Source: Microbulbifer sp. GL-2
GTDB lineage: Bacteria; Pseudomonadota; Gammaproteobacteria; Pseudomonadales; Cellvibrionaceae
Assembly: GCF_007183175.1 (NCBI RefSeq)
Contig: NZ_AP019807.1
Location: 4,522,001-4,586,000, forward strand
Length of the DNA stretch: 64,000 bases
Reading direction: 5' to 3'
The translations under genes and the position numbers were made by a program. The notes beneath the pieces were generated by a model. The model searched no databases. It was not told the origin of the DNA and was given only the letters and a program-made list of their open reading frames with translations. Below, one piece after another: positions 9,902 through 16,902 of the stretch (its first letter is position 1; each line of letters begins with the position of its first letter).

Positions 9902-10111
9902 ATGTCCGACTTTATTGAAATATCAAAATTAGCAAGCCCTATCTATTCAAATGGCCGAAAAGCATCCCGGGCTCACGCTGTAACCATCGCACTTGAGATA
10001 ATCCGCACTAAAGCAGGCTCACACGGAGATGATATCCATTTAGAACAAGAGTTTGAGAACTTAACAAAATATGCAGACTTAATTCAGGCAGCGATGGAAA
10101 GCGAAAGATAG
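9902..10111 (+). CDS. small hypothetical protein, 69 aa
   Basis: The ATG at 9902 is preferred over an upstream TTG because GGAGG sits 8 bases before it. The protein is soluble, begins MSDFIEISKLASPIYSNGRK, and looks helical with an acidic C-terminal half. I recognise no domain. It is probably translated from the same message as the upstream membrane peptide and is followed by a GC-rich hairpin at 10136-10168. Confidence 0.65.
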   Translation: MSDFIEISKLASPIYSNGRKASRAHAVTIALEIIRTKAGSHGDDIHLEQEFENLTKYADLIQAAMESER

Positions 10112-10135
10112 CTCCCTTTCTCACTTATCAATTAA

Positions 10136-10168
10136 CCGCACCAGTTTACTATCAGTGCACTGGTGCGG
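10136..10168 (+). terminator. hairpin after the small-gene pair
   Basis: CCGCACCAGT (10136-10145) pairs with ACTGGTGCGG (10159-10168). There is no T-run, so termination is likely but unproven. Confidence 0.5.
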
Positions 10169-10320
10169 CTCCTGATACAGAAGCAGCGAAAATTACTAGC
10201 CACCCCACTCTACGAGGCAGGTGAACTTGCCATGGATTTATTTAAGGCCAACCAGGTGCAAAAACCTCTTTTTAGATTGCCTTTTTTACACCCAAATCAA
10301 TAAACTTGCCCTTAAAGGTA

Positions 10321-11409
10321 ATCCTTGGTTTCGGATAATAAGTGCAATTGGTAAGGGAGGGCTCAGCTGGTAGAGTCGGCACCTCTCCCGACCAAGCGAA
10401 AGGCACTGATGAGCTACTACCAACTGAGCGAGAACGAACGATACCAGATTTACAGCTTAAGAAAAGCCGGACACTCTCAGAAAGTAATAGCAAAATTGTT
10501 AGAGAGGCATCCCTCGACGATCAGCCGAGAGCTGCGACGTAATACAGGCTTACGAGGATATCGGCCAGGACAAGCACATACCCTTGCGGAGCTAAGACGC
10601 CAGCAAGCGTATAAGGCACAGAAAGTGACTGATAGCGTGTGGCAACAAATAGATACCCTAACTCGGAAAGAATTAAGTCCTCAGCAGACTGCAAGCTATT
10701 TAAGGAGACATACGGGTGTATCGTTACATCATGAGACGATCTATCAACTTATTTATTTAGATCAGACAAATGGTGGAGGCTTATACAAGCATCTTAGGGT
10801 TGCATCAAAGCCCTATCGCAAGCGCTACGGGAAGTATGATCGATGCGGAAAGATCAAAAACAGAGTGAGCATAGATGATCGGCCAGCAGTTGTTGATCGG
10901 ATGAATCGGATAGGTGACTGGGAAGGTGATACCATTATAGGCAAGGGACGTGGCGGAGCTTTGCTGACTATGGTTGAACGCAAGACGTTATACACGGTTA
11001 TTGTTAGATTGACAGGTAAACGATCAGACTTGTTGGCTGAAGCAGCGGTTAGTCATATGGTGAGCATCAAAGATAAAATCAAAACAATTACCTTCGACAA
11101 TGGTCTTGAATTCTCTGGCCATGAAACGATTGCAGAAGGCTTAGACGCTGAAATTTACTTTGCTCACCCATATTCATCCTGGGAGAGAGGGATCAATGAA
11201 AATACTAACGGCCTCATTCGACAGTATTTCCCAAAGGGTACCGACTTTAATAAAGTAACAGACGAGCAGGTTCAATTTGTAATGGATCGCCTGAATAGTA
11301 GACCAAGAGCGAGTCGGGGTGAAAGATCACCGAATGAATTATTTATGGGGCTGCAAGATGATCTGCTTGCAGCATAAAGGGGTTGCAATTATTACTTGAA
11401 ACCAAGATC
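10321..11409 (+). mobile_element. IS30-family insertion sequence
   Basis: The left end (10321-10346, ATCCTTGGTTTC...TGCAA) and the inverted right end (11383-11409) share CTTGGTTTC, TAATAA and TGCAA in the same order, giving imperfect terminal inverted repeats of about 26 bp around one transposase gene. Total length is about 1.09 kb, usual for IS30. I could not identify a target duplication, so the outer bases are approximate. Confidence 0.8.
10409..11377 (+). CDS. IS30-family transposase
   Basis: 322 residues, full length. An N-terminal helix-turn-helix (MSYYQLSENERYQIYSLRKAGHS; TISRELRRN) is followed by a DDE catalytic domain with DWEGDT (first Asp, about residue 171), TFDNGLEF (second Asp) and WERGINENTNGLIRQYFPK (Glu), the IS30 signature. 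No lesion is seen, so it could be active. It cuts and joins the element ends. Confidence 0.96.
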   Translation: MSYYQLSENERYQIYSLRKAGHSQKVIAKLLERHPSTISRELRRNTGLRGYRPGQAHTLAELRRQQAYKAQKVTDSVWQQIDTLTRKELSPQQTASYLRRHTGVSLHHETIYQLIYLDQTNGGGLYKHLRVASKPYRKRYGKYDRCGKIKNRVSIDDRPAVVDRMNRIGDWEGDTIIGKGRGGALLTMVERKTLYTVIVRLTGKRSDLLAEAAVSHMVSIKDKIKTITFDNGLEFSGHETIAEGLDAEIYFAHPYSSWERGINENTNGLIRQYFPKGTDFNKVTDEQVQFVMDRLNSRPRASRGERSPNELFMGLQDDLLAA

Positions 11410-11742
11410 TTTAAAAATTAGCACGGACCTCTGAAAGTCATTTTTACATTAACAGCCTGATCTGTTGAGTAGTCCACACTGCAACCAACCAGGTATTAAG
11501 TGCGGACGACGATAGACCAGAATCTACCCTGTAAAATTGTTGTTTTGGAGCATGCAGGCTTGGAGAGTTTTCAGCAAAAAAACCGGCACAAGGGCCGGGT
11601 TTAAAAGAATTCTCAATCGCTACAATATATTCCCTTTAACTTACCTGGGGCACACACTTCACCGTTAACATTCAGCCTACCCTACCGATCAAGGCTTTAC
11701 ATGCCAGCTATTATTACGAAGAGATTACAAGCAACATAAAAT
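11410..11742. other. intergenic region with the GDPD terminator
   Basis: The only recognisable element is a hairpin at 11580-11601 (CCGGC/GCCGG). On the minus strand it is followed by a run of seven T, so it should terminate the leftward glycerophosphodiesterase gene. No gene seen. Confidence 0.6.
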
Positions 11743-12573
11743 TTAGCGCTCTCCAGCATCTACAAGCGCCTGATAAATACGATCAGGATAATCGCCAATA
11801 ATACCATCTACGCCCAATGAAATACTGCGCTCAATTTGGTCCTCATCATTGACTGTCCATAGATCAACAACCACCCCTTTTTTCTGGAAAAAACGCACAT
11901 ATGGTTTGGTTGTAATACTATATGGCAACTGAGCAACATCAAATTTAGGCTTAAAAGCCCAGCCGAACCCCGTGCTCCAAGCAAGACTTGCCTCGATAAG
12001 TTCACCAATGGTTGCACTGGTTCTTACTTCACCACCGCTAATATCACGGAAATGATTCATGGCTTTACTATGTTGGCTGGCAACGGTAACTTGGTGCTCC
12101 ATTCGATAGTCTGAAATAACCTGCCAAAGTACTTCTGAGAGCACTTTGTCGTTAGGCTTAATTTCTACATTAAAGATTCCATCAGGATAACGCTCAAATA
12201 ATTCATTCAAAGTTAGTAAGCTAAGGCCTTGGTTTCGAAAGGGATAGCTATTGCCGCCATCAAGTGTGAATTCGTGCCCGGCATCCAAAGCCTTGATTTC
12301 ACTCAAGGTCAAATCCTCGATCTTATCTGAAATTCCAACATTATCTTTGAGGTCAGCATCATGATTAACGATAATGTAATTATCTTTAGATAAGTGCACG
12401 TCCAGCTCCAGAATATCTGCACCCTGCTCCAGCCCCATATCAAATGCCAATGCTGTACTTTGAGGGTATTCTCCAGATGCACCCCTATGAGCAAGAATCT
12501 CTACTGACAAGGCTTGATTGCAAAAACTGACACCAATAGCAAAACAGGCCATAGCTTTAAATATCATTTTCAT
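11743..12573 (-). CDS. secreted glycerophosphodiester phosphodiesterase
   Basis: Hydrolyses glycerophosphodiesters to glycerol-3-phosphate and an alcohol, in the periplasm or outside. 276 residues: a signal peptide (about 1-23, cleaved near ALS-VE), then the GDPD landmarks ILAHRGASGEYPQST, ELDVHLSKD, NHDADL, NVEIKP, VDLWTVND and GVDGIIGDYP, which supply the metal-binding Glu/Asp and catalytic histidines. It resembles periplasmic GlpQ-type enzymes in having a signal peptide, but no glpT lies beside it. A terminator follows at about 11590. Confidence 0.93.
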   Translation of the reverse strand: MKMIFKAMACFAIGVSFCNQALSVEILAHRGASGEYPQSTALAFDMGLEQGADILELDVHLSKDNYIIVNHDADLKDNVGISDKIEDLTLSEIKALDAGHEFTLDGGNSYPFRNQGLSLLTLNELFERYPDGIFNVEIKPNDKVLSEVLWQVISDYRMEHQVTVASQHSKAMNHFRDISGGEVRTSATIGELIEASLAWSTGFGWAFKPKFDVAQLPYSITTKPYVRFFQKKGVVVDLWTVNDEDQIERSISLGVDGIIGDYPDRIYQALVDAGER

Positions 12574-13182
12574 TTAGTAAATTCCCTTTATTATTAAGAG
12601 ATAAACCACCATACAAAATACAGAAAAACACCAATTAAATTTGCAAGGCTAAAAGAACTAGAAATTAGGAACTCAAGCTTACTTTCTCACATATGAATCA
12701 TAAAGAGCCCCTAGCACCCTCCAACGTAACACCCGAACCAATCACCCATCTTGATAACAAAAATATTTCTTATACGCCTCAATAGATTTAATAGAATATT
12801 TTTTATTATCTCTTACTGGTTGAAATACATTTTTGTTATGATAGCTCAAGGACAAAAGATAAGGCTTAGCTGGTGCCCCAGCTTAAATCTATGAACTTGA
12901 TTAATGCAACAACCATTTAGATCAATAATCGGAATCAGCGCACATATTCCCCCTCTCAACTTTATTAAATAAGGTATTTCAATTTAGCTCTCCATGATTC
13001 GACCAAGAGACTCACTGATTCACCACTTATAGCATCATTAAAGGCAAACCAAAGGAATTTGATAGCGTATTGCAGTGGTCCCAAATAATTCTCTTAGAAA
13101 CCATGTACGAGCTTTGTAAGTAGAAAGAGTTAAAGCGCGAGATAGTATATGTACCCCATCTAATCGACGGTGGCACCGAGAA
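12574..13182. other. intergenic AT-rich region, no gene seen
   Basis: About 600 bases between the phosphodiesterase start and the left end of the IS3 element. Only short frames occur. It holds the phosphodiesterase promoter but nothing else I can name. Confidence 0.5.
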
Positions 13183-13224
13183 TAGAAGCCTCCCCCTTAA
13201 AGTAGACGCCACCTTATATTCATC

Positions 13225-14118
13225 TTATGCGGCCATTCTTTCATATTCATCTGGGCTTTTGAACCCAAGTGAACCATGTCTTCTTTTAAAGTTATAGTAC
13301 CTATCAAGATACCAAGCTAAGTTAGCTCTTAGCTCCTCAACGGACTCAAAATTAAATCCTTTAAAACTCTCAGTTTTCAGTGTTTGAAAAAATGATTCTA
13401 CATACACATTATCATTCATAAATCCTGGACGATTCATGCTCGGCTCAATACCCAGTTCTTTGAGTCGGTTTTGGTATGCATAAGCACCGTACTCAGACCC
13501 TCGGTCGCTGTGAAATATTAGATCTGATTCTATATTTCTGCGACGGACGGCTTTATTTAGCGCTGACAGTGTTAGTTCAACAGTTCGAGTATCCGATAGC
13601 TCCCAACCCAACACTTTCCGGGAGTAAAGATCAATAATCACTGCTAAATATTGCCATTGCCCATTGATCTTCAGATAAGTTACATCACCAGCCCATTGAG
13701 AGTCTGGCTTACTCGGCATACCATGCTCTCTTTGTAAATTTTCAACCTTAATGCAAGGATTTCCAGGCAAAGGGCGTCGACGATAGATCCTTCCAGCTTT
13801 CCCCACGATTCCAGCCTCTCTCATAAGGCGTTCAACGCGTTTGTGATTTATTCGTTCACCCTTAGCTTTCAGTTCTGCGCTAATTCTTGGACTTCCATAA
13901 TTACCATCATGCTGCGTATAGATAGCTTCGATACACCCTAGAATTCACCTATTTTCTATGTCACGAGTGCTCTCATCGCGGTTGAGCCACTTATAAAACC
14001 CTTGGGGTGAAACATTCAAGTATCTACATAAGTACCTGACACCAAAGTCTGATCGATTAAGAGCTATGAACGAGAATCTTTCGGCTTTGGATCTTTCAGG
14101 TACATTTCCCACTTTTTT
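13225..14118 (-). pseudogene. IS3 transposase orfB (integrase domain), interrupted by one TGA
   Basis: The orfB frame joins orfA by a -1 shift at A6G (14112-14118), giving V-G-N-V-P-E-R-S-K then FSFIALNRSDFGVRYLCRYL. The rve-type integrase follows with GDVTYLKINGQWQYLAVIID (first Asp), FHSDRGSEYGA (second Asp) and NVYVESFFQTLK (Glu). A single TGA at 13945-13947 splits the HTH_21-like part from the catalytic part, between DIENR and ILGCIEAIY. A glutamine or other codon is expected there. The C-terminal 199 residues remain open. Confidence 0.85.
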
Positions 14119-14417
14119 AGGAAATCATTCTCCTTTTGCAATTTCTCGACCTGCTTTTTTAGACGTCTTATCTCTTTATCATCGGTTTGAGACCAATTTT
14201 TCGTTGTTTTTGTCATACTTATTCTACGGCTGGGCTTCTCGACCAGCTTGCCTTCTCTACTTTCCTGTCGCCATCTATACACCATTACTGGATGCAAACC
14301 AATAATGTTGGCGATAGTAGTCGTATCTACTTTCAGTTGATTAGTGAGAGCTACCACTCTAACTTTGAACTCTGTTGAATATTCAACAACTCGCTCTTCA
14401 CTCAGTATTTTCGGCAT
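14064..14417 (-). CDS. IS3 transposase orfA (helix-turn-helix protein)
   Basis: 117 residues. An N-terminal HTH (YSTEFKVRVVALTNQLKVDTTTIANIIGLHPVMVYRWRQE) is followed by a leucine-zipper-like coiled coil (RRLKKQVEKLQKENDFLKK, about 84-102). The coiled coil ends on the A6G slippery heptamer used for -1 frameshifting into orfB. The frame itself is intact. It binds the terminal repeats as part of the OrfAB transposase. Confidence 0.9.
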   Translation of the reverse strand: MPKILSEERVVEYSTEFKVRVVALTNQLKVDTTTIANIIGLHPVMVYRWRQESREGKLVEKPSRRISMTKTTKNWSQTDDKEIRRLKKQVEKLQKENDFLKKWEMYLKDPKPKDSRS

Positions 14418-14531
14418 TTTTTCCTACCCTATTCAAAAGGTAGGCGTCTACTCAATGGGGGAAGGTTTCGGTGGAAGCCACGCAGTGGCTGGAACGAACA
14501 TCACCCACTTATTATACCGTATATGGCTAAT

Positions 14532-14795
14532 TTATTTTTGATCAACCCATACAATAATCTTTTTCCATTCATCCCTTTTAGCTAGGTTTTTACAGTCGAA
14601 TTCCGTTAACCCGCCTCTAGGCCACAACCCAGCGAAACAAAGTTCCGCTTTTGTATCAACTAAGTAAATATAGCCTTGATGTATCTGTTGAGTGTACATC
14701 CCATTAGACCTTTCTTTAATCTTGGGCGGTTTGTCAGCGAAAACACACTGACTAAATAGAACTGAAGCTACAGCAAATATAATTCTTTTCTTCAT
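14532..14795 (-). CDS. small secreted hypothetical protein, possibly cassette-borne
   Basis: 87 residues with a clear signal peptide (MKKRIIFAVASVLFSQCVFA, cleavage before DKPP). The mature part is about 67 residues with two cysteines (ELCFAGLW and FDCKNL) that could form a disulfide. I recognise no family. Its start lies about 30 bases after the GCGTTATAC end of the attC-like palindrome at 14824-14942, the spacing expected of a gene at the head of an integron cassette. The IS3 element begins about 60 bases after its stop. Confidence 0.7.
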   Translation of the reverse strand: MKKRIIFAVASVLFSQCVFADKPPKIKERSNGMYTQQIHQGYIYLVDTKAELCFAGLWPRGGLTEFDCKNLAKRDEWKKIIVWVDQK

Positions 14796-14823
14796 CTAAT
14801 AAATCTCATCTTTCTGAACCGAG

Positions 14824-14942
14824 GTATAACGCCCAGCGCAGGCACAGCCAGCGCGGAGCGCAATTTGTGTTAATGTTTGAGCGCCAGCGAGTAACACAAA
14901 AGGTGCGTAGCGTTGGCTGTCGCTATGCCGCTGCTTGTATGG
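14824..14942 (-). repeat. attC-like imperfect palindrome
   Basis: About 119 bases folding on themselves. TTTGTGTTA (14864-14872) pairs exactly with TAACACAAA (14892-14900), AGCCAGCG with CGTTGGCT (14847-14854/14911-14918), and CAGCG..GGCA..CAGCCA with its partner further out. On the minus strand it ends GGGCGTTATAC, like the core end of integron attC sites, and starts with ATACAAGCAGCG. Length, bulges and position just before a short gene fit attC. A strict GTTRRRY core is not met and no intI gene is in the window. Confidence 0.5.
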
Positions 14943-15111
14943 TTGTTCTTGCCTGATTCTGATGTTGAAAATCCTTTTCGCTAATGGGTAAATTGAGACC
15001 CACCTTCGGCGGCCACCGAAGGCCTTGTTTATCACAGTTCGCTGCAGCGCCGGTTCGTAAAAGACCGATAACAAGTATGAACGTGATAAGCACTCACTAG
15101 GCATAACTCGA

Positions 15112-16128
15112 ATAGTCATGTGGGCCTCGAGCCCGAATAGCAAGGCGGAGATAGCTTATCTTATGGAACCTCAAGAGATCAATGTCGGTATCGATACTAG
15201 CAGCAAACAGCTCGATATCTTTGTGAGACCAACTGGCCAATTCTTTAGTGTTACCAATGATAAGGATGGTATTAAGGACGCCATTAAACAACTACAACCC
15301 CTTAAACCCAAAAGAGTACTTATCGAGTCCACAGGAAGGCTTGAACTGGAGTTTGTCTGTGCTGCTCACAAAGCGGGACTGCCGATTGTTGTTTGCAATC
15401 CTTCGCAGGTAAGAAACTTTGCAAAGTCAGCGGGGCGACTCGCCAAAACTGACAAGCTGGATGCTGTCGACATTGCTCACTTTGGGGAGGCAATGAAGCC
15501 GAGGCTATCGTCGATAAAACCTGAAAAATTAAGGAATATCAGTGATTTACTGGTTGTAAGAAGCCAGTGCTTGGAGATGGGCACCATGCAAAAGAACCGC
15601 CTTAATCGAATGCCTAAATCTGTACACAAACCTATTCAAGCCATATTGAAAGCCATTAAAAAAGAGTTATAAGTAATCGACAAGCAGCTGGATAAACTCG
15701 TTAGCAGTATTGCCGAGTGGCGACAAAAACGTGACCTATTGTTAAGTGCTAAAGGGGTCGGGAATGTGTTGGCCTACACCCTGATGAGCGAACTACCGGA
15801 ATTGGGAAAACTGAACCGAAAAGAGATTGCTGCACTCGTTGGTATCGCCCCAATGAACCGAGATAGCGGCAGCTTCCAGGGCAAGAGATATATTCGAGGC
15901 GGAAGGCATCGCGTACGCACAGTTCTGTTTGTCTCCATCATGTCGGCCATCCAGTGCCATCCTAAATTAAAGCCAATGTATAAACGCTTAGTCGACGCTG
16001 GCAAGCCTAAGAAAGTGGCCCTCATTGCATGTATGAGAAAGCAACTTACCATTCTGAATACGATGGTAAAAAACAACACATACTGGGATGAAAATATGGC
16101 TTAAAAGCTTGACGAAGAACCATAGTCA
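15112..16128 (+). mobile_element. IS110-family (IS1111-like) insertion
   Basis: One DEDD transposase gene, with no classical terminal inverted repeats. The heptamer ATAGTCA occurs at both borders (15112-15118 and 16122-16128). Immediately outside the right border is TTGTTAGGC (on the minus strand GCCTAACAA, an attC-type core) and outside the left border is GGCATAAC. Insertion of IS1111-type elements into attC sites is a described behaviour. Borders are approximate; the transposase has one stop codon. Confidence 0.65.
15163..16104 (+). pseudogene. IS110-family DEDD transposase with one in-frame TAA
   Basis: ATG at 15163 opens INVGIDTSSKQLDIFV (first Asp); IESTGRLE (Glu) and KTDKLDAVDIAHFG (Asp-x-x-Asp) follow. 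The frame then meets TAA at 15670-15672 after KAIKKEL and continues with VIDKQLDKLVSS to the transposase_20 domain (LSAKGVGNVLAYTL, LVGIAPMNRDSGSFQGKR, IRGGRHRVRTVLF) and its stop at 16104. Read through, it would be about 313 residues, normal for the family. A single nonsense mutation or an error; suppression is less likely. Confidence 0.9.
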
Positions 16129-16132
16129 CTTG

Positions 16133-16516
16133 TTAGGCACCAGGGAATGACTCGCTAGCTGCCGACAGGAGCGCTGCCCAGAGCTTGCTACGCAGATCGT
16201 CTAATGGCAGTGATTGTGAATAAACCACGAAGATTTCTCGATCCGCGTGCTCAGCACCGGATACACCATCAATTGCGGAAAACCTTTCTTCTAGTCCATC
16301 AAATGACTCAGAGCCAAGATAATATTCAAGACCTTCATAAACAGAAAGGATGTAGACACCTTCTTCTCCTGCACCCTGCAAATTAAAGTGCAAGCTTTCT
16401 ATAGAGGGTGGGTGACCGATTTCAGATCGGACGTCCAGATCTGCGCCCTCGGGTATTGACTCTGCCATAACTGTACTCGACACAAAAACCAATATTGAGA
16501 TTAATACTTCTTTCAC
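16133..16516 (-). CDS. secreted hypothetical protein, possibly cassette-borne
   Basis: 127 residues from a GTG start at 16516, with a signal peptide (KEVLISILVFVSSTVMA, cleavage before ES). The mature part is acidic, with no family I recognise. Its stop codon TAA is embedded in GCCTAACAA, which matches the RYYYAAC start of an attC site, so gene and core overlap as in integron cassettes. The IS110 insertion begins right after this. CTGTTAGTC lies 14 bases before the start and could be the preceding core. Confidence 0.7.
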   Translation of the reverse strand: MKEVLISILVFVSSTVMAESIPEGADLDVRSEIGHPPSIESLHFNLQGAGEEGVYILSVYEGLEYYLGSESFDGLEERFSAIDGVSGAEHADREIFVVYSQSLPLDDLRSKLWAALLSAASESFPGA

Positions 16517-16902
16517 GCTTTATTCTGACTAACAGTTTATTAAAGAGCCAGTGGCTCACTATCCATTTGGCCACTATTTCTGGAATGGAGCCTTCAAGCT
16601 CCATAAAAAAAGCCCTTATTTACAGCAGGTTATAAACTGCCGTCTAAATAGTAACCAGAGATAGTAAGCCATTGGCTCAAGTCGTCTGGTTCAACTTCCC
16701 GCTCTTGAGCACATTTTACCCATAATTAAATCAATAAGTTAGGGGGGATCTTTCTGCAGATGTAAGCCATGGCTCTATAATTCGGGCCTTCGCACTGGCG
16801 ACACGCCTCTCCACTACTGAAAACCGAAGCCAGTATCACCCACTCGGAATCGCCATAGCTGCAATAGAACTATACCGGCTAGGCTATGTGCCGCCTCTGC
16901 AA
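16517..16902. other. left flank of the prophage; inverted repeats only
   Basis: No gene. CAGTTTAT (16533-16540) is matched by ATAAACTG (16632-16639) around smaller hairpins such as GGAGC/GCTCC near 16589-16604, weakly attC-like. The left attachment site of the prophage should lie in or near this stretch, but I found no direct repeat shared with the DNA after the integrase gene. Confidence 0.4.

Larger units (their letters stand above)
13183..14470 (-). mobile_element. IS3-family insertion sequence
   Basis: Related ends flank orfA and orfB. The left end has GAAGCCTCCCCC and AGTAGACGCC (about 13184-13215). Its inverted partner is at 14437-14470 with AGTAGACGCC and CTTCCCCC. Length about 1.28 kb, normal for IS3. 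orfB has an in-frame stop, so the copy is probably inactive. The exact outer bases are uncertain. Confidence 0.8.

Noticed and set aside
10361..10380. GCTCAGCTGGTAGAG resembles a tRNA D arm within the IS30 left end
   Set aside because: No matching acceptor, anticodon or T arm follows; taken as chance or a small fragment.
14796..15143. 115-aa minus-strand frame upstream of the 87-aa gene
   Set aside because: It covers the attC-like palindrome and the IS110 border; its sequence is not protein-like.
16517..16660. Second attC-like structure upstream of the 127-aa gene
   Set aside because: Only 8-bp arms match well and the core is GTTAGTC, so the evidence is too weak to list as a site.
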